Positions 1 to 10,504 of a stretch of DNA of 64,000 bases are shown piece by piece. This DNA is from Gonocerus acuteangulatus (lineage: Eukaryota > Arthropoda > Insecta > Hemiptera > Coreidae). Each line of letters opens with the position of its first letter. Within the stretch, counting starts at the first letter, position 1. Under the pieces are notes generated by a model. The model worked only from the letters and a program-made list of their open reading frames with translations. It did not search any database and was not told where the DNA came from. The translations under genes were made by a program, and so were the position numbers. Location: positions 16,633,713-16,697,712 of the forward strand of contig OX328123.1 of the NCBI GenBank assembly GCA_946811695.1. The letters are read 5' to 3'.

Positions 1-735
1 TCCATTTGGCCCGTATCGTTTGTCCGAATTCGGACAATACGCACGAACAATCCAAACAAGAGGCTCCATCATGGACCGCGTCCATTTGGCCCGTATCGTT
101 TGTCCGAATTCGGACAATACGCACGAACAATCAAAACAAGAGGCTCCATCATGGACCGCGTCCATTTGGCCCGTATCGTTTGTCCGAATTCGGACAATAC
201 GCACGAACAATCCAAACAAGAGGCTCCATCATGGACCGCGTCCATTTGGCCCGTATCGTTTGTCCGAATTCGGACAATACGCACGAACAATCCAAACAAG
301 AGGCTCCATCATGGACCGCGTCCATTTGGCCCGTATCGTTTGTCCGAATTCGGACAATACGCACGAACAATCCAAACAAGAGGCTCCATCATGGACCGCG
401 TCCATTTGGCCCGTATCGTTTGTCCGAATTCGGACAATACGCACGAACAATCCAAACAAGAGGCTCCATCATGGACCGCGTCCATTTGGCCCGTATCGTT
501 TGTCCGAATTCGGACAATACGCACGAACAATCCAAACAAGAGGCTCCATCATGGACCGCGTCCATTTGGCCCGTATCGTTTGTCCGAATTCGGACAATAC
601 GCACGAACAATCAAAACAAGAGGCTCCATCATGGACCGCGTCCATTTGGCCCGTATCGTTTGTCCGAATTCGGACAATACGCACGAACAATCAAAACAAG
701 AGGCTCCATCATGGACCGCGTCCATTGGGCCCGTA
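1..735. repeat. 80-bp tandem repeat array (9 full units plus a partial)
   Basis: Units of exactly 80 bp start at positions 1, 81, 161 and so on to 641, with a tenth that diverges after about 735. Units differ by single bases (for example CCAAAC versus CAAAAC). Each carries the perfect 14-bp palindrome GTCCGAATTCGGAC. Because 80 is not a multiple of three, all three frames stay open through the array and produce long repetitive open frames with no family resemblance; these are by-products of the repeat. The array runs off the left edge of the window, so its full length is unknown. Confidence 0.95.
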
Positions 736-779
736 TCGTTCGTACGAATTCGGACGAATTAGTCCGAACTGGTCTGAAG

Positions 780-2105
780 AGCGAACCGATCCCATTCTGC
801 TGGGATTTATAGTTGCGAAAAGGTGCGAATAATCATGGTTGAAAATGGGCTGTGAGTACGAGCCATCAAGTCTACTGCGAATTCCGACGAAAACTGAGGC
901 AATGGACGAGAGGCATTCGCACGAATTCGCAGTTCGCAGCTTTTCGGTTCCAGTGGACGAGCAGCCTAATGATTGGGTTTGCGCTGTAGATGTTTCCCAA
1001 GAAGAGTAAAGCACTTAAAGAATCCGTACATATTTCGAGTTTATCTTTTTGTAAAGTATTGATGTTTATCAGTGCTAATAATATTTTTTTTTTTTTTTAA
1101 CGGCGCATCCACAACTTGGCCATTAGCGCCGGGCTATCTACAGGTTGCCACACTTTTCTAATGCCAACGGTGCACGTGGTCGGTCACCCATTCAGGTTCT
1201 GACCACGCCCGACGTTGCTTAACTTTAATGATCTACGGGAACCGGTGCATTCAACGTGGCTATGGCCGTTGGCTGCTAGTAATATTCCTTGTAGTTCCGC
1301 TGTGAAGACTGTGGTTTGGTCAGGTAATTTCATCTGGAATGTTGTATTGTCTACTATTGCTGCTGTCCCGGTGCCGTAGTTTGTTTTGGATCCGTCAGTG
1401 TACAAATACTCTCTGTCTGGGTTCTGATTTATTATTGAATAAAACATTGTCCTGTAAAATATTGAAGCTGTCGGGTCAGTTTTTCTGTACTTTGTCAATG
1501 CCAAGTCAATCTTTAAGTTCTTTACTCTCCATGGAGGAATGTTTGATAAAAGTATTCGTGTAAATTGGTGTTTGTAATAGTGTGCTATATTTTCCAGTTT
1601 CCTTTATTCTCAACATCAGTGGTTTTGCACGTGGCCTCATGTATTGCTGTGAATTATTATTATCCAAAAAATCTTGGACGCATCTGGCTCCCAGCCCTAT
1701 TGATTTTTCTATAAATCTAGTGCAAATCATTTGTCGCCTGTATTGCAGAGGAGGCTCACCTGTTATGGCACATAGACTCTCAGCTGGGCTAGACCTAAAG
1801 GCACCAGTAGCTATTCTGAGGCCAGTATTATATATAGCGTCGAGGAGTTTTAATATGGTTGGACTGGGAGATGAATAAGCTATGCAGCCATAATCCAGAA
1901 GAGACCTGGTATAGGCACGATAGAATGCAAGCATAGTACATTTGTCAGCACCCCACTTCGTATTACTCAGAACTTAGTAAATTCAAAGATTTCTTGCATT
2001 TATTAAGAAGTCTTTTCAAATGGGGCAACCACGTGAGATGTGTGTCAAATGTTCGTCCTAGGTATGTTAGTGTGTCCGTGCAGTAATCTTTGTGTTGTCA
2101 AGTGT
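780..2105 (-). mobile_element. 5'-truncated, decayed non-LTR retrotransposon (LINE), RT C-terminus plus RNase H
   Basis: Read on the minus strand, 2105-1930 encodes a YLGRTFD...TW segment, and 1934-1506 continues the region that follows the reverse transcriptase core (RAYTRSLLDYGC, then a PAESLCAITGEPPL block). Next comes an RNase H domain: YTDGSKTNYGTG near 1400 and TAELQGILLA near 1280. RNase H resumes beyond an inserted SINE as EICTDSLSAL near 1030. This order is typical of I/Jockey-group LINEs with a C-terminal RNase H. Stops and frameshifts show it is dead. The endonuclease and RT core are missing. Confidence 0.8.
1085..1273 (-). mobile_element. 5S-rRNA-derived SINE inserted in the LINE RNase H
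   Basis: The minus strand from 1273 to about 1163 is a slightly deleted 5S rRNA copy: it starts GCCAACGGCCATAGCCACGT, contains AAGTTAAGCAACGTCGGGCG, and ends CCGTTGGCAT. A short body follows, then a tail GGCGCTAATGGCCAAG...GATGCGCCGTT and 14 A. The insertion is flanked by a 12-bp target-site duplication with one mismatch (1274-1285 TGCTAGTAATAT; 1073-1084 TGCTAATAATAT). The LINE reading frame continues on the far side, so this is an independent retroposon and not part of the LINE. 5S-headed SINEs (SINE3 type) are a known class; this tail type I do not recognise. Confidence 0.85.
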
Positions 2106-2610
2106 TATGTCGCAGGTTAAGTTAAGTCGTTTTTTAGAGAAGATCATGTATTTCGATCTTCTCTATCGAAATACATAAATATATTTTACCAAATATTAAA
2201 AACTTAATGATAGACATACTAAACAGTGTAACTTAAATCCAAAAACTAAACTAATTCCATAATCATAGATGAGTTGACATAAAACAAATTGGATATTCTT
2301 ATATTTTTCTTGTCCATTCAATAATTTGTTTAAAGTTGAATCATCTAGCCTAGAATCGAAAATTTAAAATATAATAAATAAATATTTTTTTATTTATATT
2401 TTTATCTCTACCAAGTGTAAATACTATTTAATGAGAAATTGGAGTATTTGCACTTGTTAATCTTGCGCAGCATTTCATATAAACCACCAAGAACCAATGA
2501 TCTCTATGTATCGTTATGATTACATAACTCTCATGTTATGATAATTCTCATTCCCAATGAGTTATGTTGTGTTATGTTATTATATTACTCCCGTTGAATT
2601 GTCTTCTAAC
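2106..2610. other. AT-rich intergenic stretch
   Basis: No coding frame, RNA gene or repeat boundary seen. It contains repeated TTATGTTATG-like runs near 2530-2580. Confidence 0.6.
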
Positions 2611-2823
2611 TGCTAACTACTTCTGTATGTATTCTTCAGCATACTTAATAATTATTCAATATTTAATATATTCCTGAAATAACCCCAATATTTAATAATC
2701 TTGTCTAATAAGATTCTTTGCAAGGCCGGTACGGGCATATTAATAATATAGTTCCGGAGTAAACCCCCTTCTATAAATTTGGATTTCGGTGGCAAAGGAA
2801 AAAAAAACGTATAGGAAAAAAAC

Positions 2824-2870
<47 letters not shown>

Positions 2871-2976
2871 TATGTAAATATATACCTACAATTTTACAGG
2901 GATCATTTTGAGTATTTAGTATGTAGGAGTGATTGAAAATTTAAAGACATTTTTCAAAAATTGTTTTTGAAGCGCT
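2611..2976 (+). mobile_element. Helentron-like element, family C, copy 1 (partial)
   Basis: This segment matches 3404-3587 plus 4778-4962, so it is an uninterrupted paralogue of copy 2. It holds a CCGGAGTAAACCCCC block, an A-run, a (TA)n microsatellite, and a 3' segment (GGGATCATTTTGAGTATTTA...) that is a diverged relative of the family A 3' region. It gives the empty-site sequence for the family A insertion in copy 2. The 5' terminus and 3' hairpin are not recognisable here. Confidence 0.6.
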
Positions 2977-3385
2977 TAAAGTAAGAAATTGAAAATTAAT
3001 CTACAAATAATACCTGTATAAAAAATTGAATATCTTTGTAAGAATTGGTAAGTTCAAAGAAACTCATGAGCTCCCCGTTTCCGATATTGAGTATTATGAG
3101 TAAGATGAAAGAGATCTTAAGTAGTTTCCGATAATGAAGACACAAAGGAATACTAATAAGGTACTAACAGCAATAGAACTTTCATCTCTCCCTTCATGTC
3201 GGAGGAAAGGGCGAGTCCGGAACGTGTTCTTTGTTCGAACAACCCTTATTTCAAGTTTGTGTTTTTTAGCTACAACCGTCTTTCTAGGGAGTTCGTTCCT
3301 TTGTTGGACTTTTTGCAATAGCAAAAACCTTAAACATTGACCACTTGGAGCTTATTTTGGATTTTACTAATTTTAACACAAAAAA

Positions 3386-4796
3386 AGTCCGCAGGCGAGG
3401 AGCTGCTAGCTACTTCTGTATGTATTCTTCAGCATACTCAATAATTATTCAATATTTAATATATTCCTGAAATAACCCAAATTAATCTTGTCTAATAAGA
3501 TTCTTTGCAAGGCGGGTATGGGCATATTAATAATATAGTTCCGGAGTAAACCCCCTCCTATAAATTGGGATTTCGGTGGCAAAGGAATAAAGTCCGTCAC
3601 GCAGGAGCTGCATAACTAAGCACTTTCCTCAGAATTTGGGTAGTGTAGACTGCTTTCCAGAACAATTTGCTTAAAATATCCTACATAAATAAAATAAAAA
3701 CATGAATAGTTCTCTTTTAAATTTGTATTGAGTAACTGATCAATTATTAATTTGCTTCCAGAGTTATGTGTACACATGGTACCTATTACACTACGTAATA
3801 AATACAAAAAACCTCATATTATCGTATTTTGATCTAACGCAGGAACAGGATACAGTCACTCAAGTGGTAGAAAGCGCTCCTTGCGGCGGCTTTGTGAACC
3901 TACGTCTGACGGGCTTTTCTATTGAAATGTATTACAAATTAAACCCCCGCTTTCCGATTGACCGATTCAGCTCATTTTTACAACACTTCTTTCTCATGAG
4001 GTACCCACGACGTACACCGCGTTTCGTTACAATACAGCAGAAATTACGACCGGTATGAGTATATTAGGAATTTTTATTACAACACATTTTTATTTTTTTA
4101 CAACACATATTTACCTGTAGATTACCACTACGAATACCGAGTTTCGTCGAAATATACCAAAAATCATGGCTGGTAGTGGCGAATTGGTATTGTGGGTCCG
4201 GAGTAAACCCCCCCCCCCTCCTAATGAACCGATTAAGTTTATTTTTACAACACGTATTTACCTGTGGATTACCACTACGAATACCGAGTTTCGTCGAAAT
4301 ATACCAAAAATCACGGCTGGTAGTGGCGAATTGGTATTGTGGGTCCGGAGTAAACCCCCCCTTCTAATGAACCGATTTAGTTTATTTTTATATCTCACTT
4401 TTCTCTCTATATTACCACTACGAATACCAAGTTTCGTTGAAATATAACAAATATTACGGCTGACATAGTCAAATTAGTGTTTTGGTTTCGGGGTAAACCC
4501 CCCCATCCGGTGGACGGACTTTGGTGGTTAACGAACTCGTTCAATCGTTTGCTAATTGAATGCTATATACCAAGTTTCGTGACGAAAAAACAAAAACTCT
4601 GGCCGCTATCGTGTTAACAGACATGCATATATATATATATATATATATATATAAATTTTAACGGGGGTCATTTTCGGTGTCTACGAGGTAGGATCGATAA
4701 AGATTTGAAGAAATTTTTCAAAAATTCCGTCATGAGTCCAACCTCAATAGCTACTTTCCTTCGGAGGAAAGTGCTAAAAAACGTATAGGAAAAAAA

Positions 4797-4852
<56 letters not shown>

Positions 4853-4962
4853 TGAATATGTAAATATATACCTACAATTTAACAGGGATCATTTTGAGTA
4901 TTTAGTATGTAAGATTGATTGAAAATTTAAAGACATTTTTCAAAAATTGTTTTTGAAGCGCT
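3386..4962 (+). mobile_element. Helentron-like element, family C, copy 2, split by a family A copy
   Basis: It starts near AAAGTCCGCAGGCGAGGAGC, resembling the shared 5' end of families A and B, and runs to 3590. It resumes at 4778 with AAAACGTATAGG and a (TA)n tract. Comparison with copy 1 shows that 3591-4777 was inserted into an A-run. Confidence 0.6.
3591..4777 (+). mobile_element. Helentron-like (HINE/DINE-like) element, family A, copy 1
   Basis: The 5' end is AGTCCGTCACGCAGGAGCTG followed by the subterminal sequence CTAAGCACTTTCCTC. The 3' end is a hairpin ACTTTCC-TTCGG-AGGAAAGT followed by GCTAA. The subterminal block is the inverse of the 3' end. The interior has several diverged ~150-bp tandem modules (GGTCCGGAGTAAACCCCCC ... 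CGAGTTTCGTCGAAATATAC), then a (TA)n tract and a TCATTTTCGGTGTCTAC segment. No coding capacity. Subterminal/terminal inverted repeats, an internal tandem core, a microsatellite and a 3' stem-loop are the published hallmarks of Helentron-associated elements; assignment is by architecture only. Confidence 0.7.
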
Positions 4963-5109
4963 GAAACATAAACATAACCATCTGACACGTTAGCTCAACC
5001 CAAGTAGAACGTAATACTTTTTTTAACGTATATAATGTCTAACTAATAATTCCTTCTGAAAATTCAGGGTTTTTGAATATTAAATTCATATTTTTTTTTT
5101 GTCTCAAGC

Positions 5110-5941
5110 TTAACCCTTCCGTTGCTCTGAACGAGTTAACTCGTGTTCGACTTGCAGTGCCCCAGACGCTCCACACGAGTTAACTCGTGGTCCCGTTAGC
5201 CCCGTATGTAGCTTCTCCGGTCTAGTGCTATTAACTCGTATCAAATCAGTAGAGCCTTATCTGATCTTCTTCGTATATTAATTTAAATTAAACATTGTGC
5301 AAGTCTATTATTATCTATAAAAAAATTGTAAAGTCCTACAATCGGCATTGTTATAGAAATTGTTTGAGGTTGAAGCTGGTGCGCCTCGCCGCCTATTTGC
5401 AGGGTGATACTCAAATTCGTCACTCTAATCATATTGTTGCTGTATGTTTCAGTCACAATTTGGATCATGTTTAGTTCGGTCGGTATAAATATCCTCCTTT
5501 ATTATTATATACTATACACGATATCATTCAAGTAATTATATCATTCTTTCTTGTCTGAGTCATTTTCTTTTCCATGATTGAAAATGTATTTTAGTTTATT
5601 CTAATATTACGAATGTAAAAGATATATGAAATTATAATTTAATAATTCCAAATATATAAAAAGAGGATGCTGACAGAGACGAAAGAGTCGAACGGTGTCG
5701 AGGTAGAGACAAGGAGATATTGGCGAGCGTACGGGGGAAGCTAGACGTGTAAGCATGGAGCGTACGGGGGAAGCTAGACGTGTAAGCATGGAGCGTACGG
5801 GGGAAGCTAGACGTGTAAGCATGGAGCGTACGGGGGAAGCTAGACGTGTAAGCATGGAGCGTACAGGAGAAGCTAGACGTGTAAGCATGGAGCTTACTGG
5901 GAGCTGCAAGTCGTTCCATTCGTCAGTAACGAAAGGATTAA
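5110..5941. mobile_element. piggyBac-like MITE carrying a minisatellite
   Basis: The left end reads TTAA-CCCTTCCGTTGCTC. The right end, inverted, reads TTAA-TCCTTTCGTTACTG. TTAA at both ends is the piggyBac target site. The left part carries the palindrome ACGAGTTAACTCGT twice (about 5138 and 5186). No transposase remains. The terminal repeats are short and imperfect, so confidence is moderate. Confidence 0.5.
5727..5891. repeat. 33-bp minisatellite, five units
   Basis: Five units of GCGTACGGGGGAAGCTAGAC plus 13 more bases begin at 5727, 5760, 5793, 5826 and 5859. The last unit has ACAGGAGA in place of ACGGGGGA. The 33-bp period keeps frames open on both strands, which explains the repetitive open frames here; nothing suggests a real protein. 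Confidence 0.9.
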
Positions 5942-6331
5942 AGTTATATTTATTTTACCATCATGCGTTTGGTTTATTTAAAAGTCCAGTTTTGTTTTTC
6001 TTTTACCGTTATATAAAATTTGAACTTTAAAGTCCTGAATATCGATCAGACCTTACAATCAAGAACAAAATAGTTATTTGCATACTTAGACCAATATGGA
6101 CATACATCATACATCATACATCTATGGGAATCCCTAAAACCTTCAAACTGCTACAAAATGTAATCCGTACAATCAAAAATCTGATGTAAAATTACCGACG
6201 CTCCATTCTTTCCTTGCAATTTGACTGTCCATTATGACATAAATATTCTATTTATCGTTTCGTTGTTAATTTTCTCGTTATTTAACATCGAGCCTTAAAT
6301 ATCCCAGTTCGCCACTAGCGCTTTTCAGCTT
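5942..6331. other. Unassigned AT-rich stretch
   Basis: No coding frame or recognisable repeat seen. A small CATACATCATACATC duplication lies near 6100. Confidence 0.5.
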
Positions 6332-6452
6332 TTAGCACTTTCCTCCGAAGGAAAGTAGCTATTAAGGTTGGACTCATGACGGAATTTTCGAAAAATTTCT
6401 TCAAATCTTTATCGATCCTACCTAGTAGACACCGAAAATGACCCCCGTTAAA

Positions 6453-6512
<60 letters not shown>

Positions 6513-7549
6513 CTGTTAACACGATAGCGGCCAGAGTTTTTTGTTTTTTCGTCACGAAACTTGGTATATAGCATTCAATTAGCAAACGATTGAACGAGTT
6601 CGTTAACCACCAAAATCGGTCCACCGGAAGGGGGGGTTTACCCCGAACCCAAAACACTAATTTGACCATTTCAGCCGTAATATTTGTAATATTTCAACGA
6701 AACTTGGTATTCGTAGTGGTAATATAGAGAGAAAAGTGATATAAAAATGAACTAAATCGGTTCATAAGGAGGAGGGGTTTACTCCTGACCGACAATACCA
6801 ATTCGCCACTACCAGCCGTGATTTTAGGTATATTTCGACGAAACTCGGTATTCATAGTGGTAATCTACAGGTAAATATGTGTTGTAAAAATAAACTCAAT
6901 CGGTTCATTAGGAGGGGGGTTTACTCCAGACCCACAATACCAATTCGCCACTACCAACCGTGATTTTTGGTATATTTCGACGAAACTCGGTATTCGTAGT
7001 GGTAATCTACAGGTAAATATGTGTTGTAAAAGTAAACTAAATCGGTTCATTAGGAGGGGGGGTTTACTCCGGACCCAAATTACTAATATACTCATACTGG
7101 TCGTAATTTCTGCTGTATTGTAACGAAACGCGGTATACGTCGTGGGTAACTCATGAGAAAGAAGTGTTGTAAAAATTAGCTGAATCGGTCAATCGGAAAG
7201 GGGGGTTTACTTTGTAATATATTTCAATAGAAAAGCCCGTCAGACGTAGGTTCACAAAGGCGCCGCAAGGAGCGCTTTCTACCACTAGATGGACTGTCTC
7301 CGGTTCCTGTGTTAGATCAAAATACGTTTTTTTTGTATTTATTACGTAGTGTAGTAGGTACCATGCGTAAACATAACTCTGGAAGCAAATTAATAATTCA
7401 TCAGTTACTCATTACAAAATTAAAAGAGAACTATTCATGTTTTTATTTTATTTATGTAGGATATTTTAAGCAAATTGTTCTGGAAATCAGTCTACACTAC
7501 CCAAATTCTGAGGAAAGTGCTTAGTTATGCAGCTCCTGCGTGACGGACT
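6332..7549 (-). mobile_element. Helentron-like element, family A, copy 2
   Basis: Full-length, inverted relative to copy 1. The 3' hairpin end lies at 6332-6360 and the 5' end, AGTCCGTCACGCAGGAGCTG on the minus strand, at about 7529-7549. It has the same modules and internal (TA)n (6458-6505). It retains the unit GCGCTTTCTACCACTAG... found in all full copies. Confidence 0.7.
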
Positions 7550-7638
7550 TTTGTCATTTCCTGTCGGGAGGTTGGAGACACATTTACATTCAATAACTTA
7601 ATAGTATAGTAATTTTAAATTACTATAAACGACCGAAG

Positions 7639-7642
<4 letters not shown>

Positions 7643-7701
<59 letters not shown>
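7643..7701. repeat. (TA)n microsatellite
   Basis: Pure TA dinucleotide run. Similar long TA runs occur near 2829, 4806, 6458, 8973, 15976, 16389, 30351, 33984, 36218-36373, 40188, 47226, 47765, 52009, 62081, 63380 and 63677, mostly inside or at the edge of Helentron-like elements. Confidence 0.9.
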
Positions 7702-7706
<5 letters not shown>

Positions 7707-7736
7707 TTTCTCTCGTAACTTGACCTCTTCCATATA

Positions 7737-8539
7737 CAGTAGAACCTCTCATATCCGACCTTCGCGTATCCAACTCCTCCCGATATCCGACCTAGAGCTC
7801 GTTGCTGCAGGTTGGGACGAAATCAGTCAAACCACCCTTCAGAAAGCTTGGAAAAAGATTTGACTATTATTGAAAAAAGACGAAGTTGAGACTGAACATG
7901 AACCGACATAGACAGAAGCAGAAGTTGAAACAGACCCAACAGAAGAATTAAAAATCTACAAGTCTATCATCATGATCTCCAGATGACAGATGTAGAAGAG
8001 TGACTTATTGAAGCTGATGTTTCAGAAATTACCAATGAAGATCTCAACGATGACTCAATCATTGCTGTTGTGCAGAACAAAGCCGAGGACGAAGAAATCC
8101 ACTCGGATGAAGACGAAACCACCAGTGATCATGTAGTGTCATTCTGCTGCTAAGGACGCCTTCGACTTAGCGATGAAATACATCGAGCAACATCCAAATA
8201 CAACCCCAATGGAGGTATAGTTGGCAAAAAAAGTGGAGGGACACTTCCGCAAAGTCAATATTAAAAAAATTAAAACAAAAATCCATAACTGAATTCTTTA
8301 AATGAAGTATGCTTAAATTTTGTTTATATTTTCAAAAGAGCAAATGTTTGAAATGTATATAGCAACAGCTTTACAATTAGAATACAATAAAGTTGCATTA
8401 CAGTATGTACGGCACATTATAGCTGGTTTTTTAAATTTCGAAGGCGTTTTTTTTTTTTTTGCTCCTCCGGATATCCGACCGTTTGGCCGTTCCGACCATC
8501 GCCCTGTCCCGTCATGGTCGGATATGTGAGGTTCTACTG
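7737..8539 (+). mobile_element. Tigger/pogo-type DNA transposon, internally deleted
   Basis: Terminal inverted repeats CAGTAGAACCTCTCATATCC and, inverted, CAGTAGAACCTCACATATCC are flanked by TA. The interior encodes a decayed transposase C-terminus: WDEISQTTLQKAWKK near 7815 and AKDAFDLAMKYIEQHPN near 8155, with stops between. These motifs match the C-terminal part of jerky/Tigger-type DDE transposases. The catalytic domain is deleted. Confidence 0.8.
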
Positions 8540-8547
8540 TATATGTT

Positions 8548-8959
8548 TTCTCTTCTTTTAATAAAGGCCTAATAGGTCATCAAATCACTTCAAAACTTCA
8601 TTTAAACCATTTATGTCGACTAGTTTCTGGCAAACTTGGACTCTCTCCACAGACAAACTTTTCTTATACATAGTAGACGTCACCTAATAACTTAGTCCAA
8701 AACAAACAAGTTTTTTTTTTTTTTTTTTTTTAATTCTTAAGGTAACAGTCACCAGCCATGGCTGGTCTCGTACAAATGAGGTCCAAGGCTGGTTTTAATT
8801 TATGTTTTGTTTGTTTTGGATTGAGTTATTAGATGACGGCTGCTAGGTATAAGAAAATGTTGTCTCTTTTCCAGAAACAAGTCGACATAAATAAAATGGT
8901 TTAAATGAAGTTTTGAAGCAATTTTGTGACCTATAAGGCCTTTAATAAAAGAAGAGGAA

Positions 8960-8968
<9 letters not shown>
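8548..8968. mobile_element. Foldback (long inverted repeat) element
   Basis: The arm at 8548-8708 (…CTTTTAATAAAGGCCTAATAG…CATTTATGTCGAC…) is repeated inverted at 8806-8968 with perhaps 80% identity by eye. The spacer of about 95 bp holds a poly(T) run and CAGCCATGGCTGG. No coding capacity. A (TA)n tract follows it. Confidence 0.65.
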
Positions 8969-9026
<58 letters not shown>

Positions 9027-9028
<2 letters not shown>

Positions 9029-9271
9029 CCTTAAAGTCCTAACTAATAATAACGATTATTAGTGCGGGTTACAGGTGATTTCTTCTAAAAGCCTCAGGCC
9101 CCAAAGAAAATTGAACCCACATTCCGGCACAAGATGTTCATTCCTTGACACTCACGGCCACCGGGTTCCATAGGAAGGATCTTGTAGAAGAAGAAAAATT
9201 AAACAATAAATTATGAAATCGTTTAATTGCTACATACTTGAAATGAATTTATTTTAACTGTTTTATATTAC

Positions 9272-9272
<1 letters not shown>
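9027..9272. other. Intergenic sequence downstream of NP-A, tRNA-like fragment
   Basis: The minus strand near 9165-9105 has CGGTGGCCGTGAG and GGGTTCAAT, vaguely like tRNA A and B boxes, possibly a worn SINE head. Towards 9250 the sense strand of NP-A has AAATAAA, a possible polyadenylation signal. Confidence 0.3.
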
Positions 9273-9299
<27 letters not shown>

Positions 9300-9302
<3 letters not shown>

Positions 9303-9561
9303 CGAATTCAAAAAGAACGAGTAACACCTAAAAGCCTCAGAATGGAAGCACTCCTGTTCAATGTCCTGATTTTCCACGACGGAATTGTGACACCCCATGC
9401 AGAATCCGCAGTTGTCGCAGGTGAGTCCGTCACCACACTTCCCCCGGTGACTCATGTAGCCACCACATCGCTCACCTGGTCCTCTCGCGCACACCTTCCT
9501 TCCGCAGAGGCTCCGTACTCCGTACTTGCAGGTAGCAGGGTCCACGTTACAGTCTTCACCT
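9300..9561 (-). CDS. Neuroparsin-like hormone gene NP-A, exon 2 of 2
   Basis: This is the main exon of a secreted cysteine-rich neurohormone; the complete product is 112 residues. The acceptor CATTCCAG precedes AGGTGAAGACTGT. The exon then encodes CRGEDC, CKYGVRSLC, KVCARGPGERCGGY, GKC, LTCDNCGFCMGC and a C-terminal QEC...FRC pair. With two cysteines in exon 1 the mature peptide has 14. The ARGPGERCGGY...GKC...C.NCG.C.GC pattern is diagnostic for neuroparsins, which resemble the N-terminal domain of vertebrate IGF-binding proteins and act as endocrine regulators of reproduction and metabolism. Locust neuroparsins have 12 cysteines. The stop codon runs directly into an A-tract of about 29 bases, which is odd. 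Confidence 0.92.
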
Positions 9562-10504
9562 CTGGAATGCATTTATTGATTTTTAGTTTAAGTTCATATT
9601 TATTCCTAAAACAATTCACAGATGTAGGACAATAAAAAAATAAAAAATAATAAAAATAATCTAGGTGGTAATACAACAAATCCGTAAATAATAATGATAA
9701 ATGATCCTCATTGTGTGGAGATAGTTGACTTTTGAGAGCTCACATTTGAGGGGGTTGACATTTGAAGGGCACCTGATAGTTACATTTTTATTCTTTTTTT
9801 ACTTTTTGAGTAGATCAGGGGTTAAATATCTTCAATGGTTTTTACGTGATGCCATAGAACAAATTCCAAGGTTTCTTAGTAAGGGCATTAAAGTAAATAA
9901 AGAACAGTAAATTAATACAACAGACTAGGTATTTCTATTCTTTTTTTCCTATTATAATATCAATATAAAAGCAAAATAATAACAAAGGAGAGGTATGTAA
10001 ATATTTACAAATATACCAATTTTTAGGCATTTTATGCAGTAAACAATACATATCTCATTAATTTTTATTTTTTTTACGTGACTGTAATGGATTGGGACGG
10101 AAAACTAAAACACAATGATTTATCATTAAAGAAATGGAATAGAAGTAGAAACATTAATTAATAATTTCATGATTTCTCTGTCAAGAAGTTGAAGAGAAGT
10201 ACAAAAGGAATACTTGGATTTGTCAGCCAAGAAGAGGAAAAGAAATAGAAACATAAAAAAATAATATCATGTCTCTGTCAACAAGTGGAATAGAAGTAGA
10301 AACATTAAATAATGATGTCATGATACAAATCATGCCAAGGCCATAATTGCTCCGTCAATAAGAGGAATAGAAGTAGAAAGAGAAAATAATAAGATACTAA
10401 CCTACTTCTGAATATATTAATTAGTAAAATTGTCAACACCCAGCTTAACCTATATAGAATAAAGTCTATACTCTTTTTGATTTTTATTCAGGAAGAATTT
10501 TACC

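Noticed and set aside
6..832. Long repetitive open frames of 220-270 codons over the 80-bp array
   Set aside because: All three frames and the opposite strand are open because the period is not a multiple of three; composition follows the repeat and no protein family is visible.
5607..6030. Repetitive open frames (MERTGEARRVS, LHAYTSSF and similar)
   Set aside because: Created on both strands by the 33-bp minisatellite inside a MITE.
9085..9170. tRNA-like sequence downstream of NP-A
   Set aside because: A and B box resemblance is weak and no clear cloverleaf or SINE body could be drawn.
9300..9561. NP-A exon 2 as a processed pseudogene (because of the A-tract)
   Set aside because: An intact acceptor, intact frame and a matching upstream exon with promoter argue for a real intron-containing gene.
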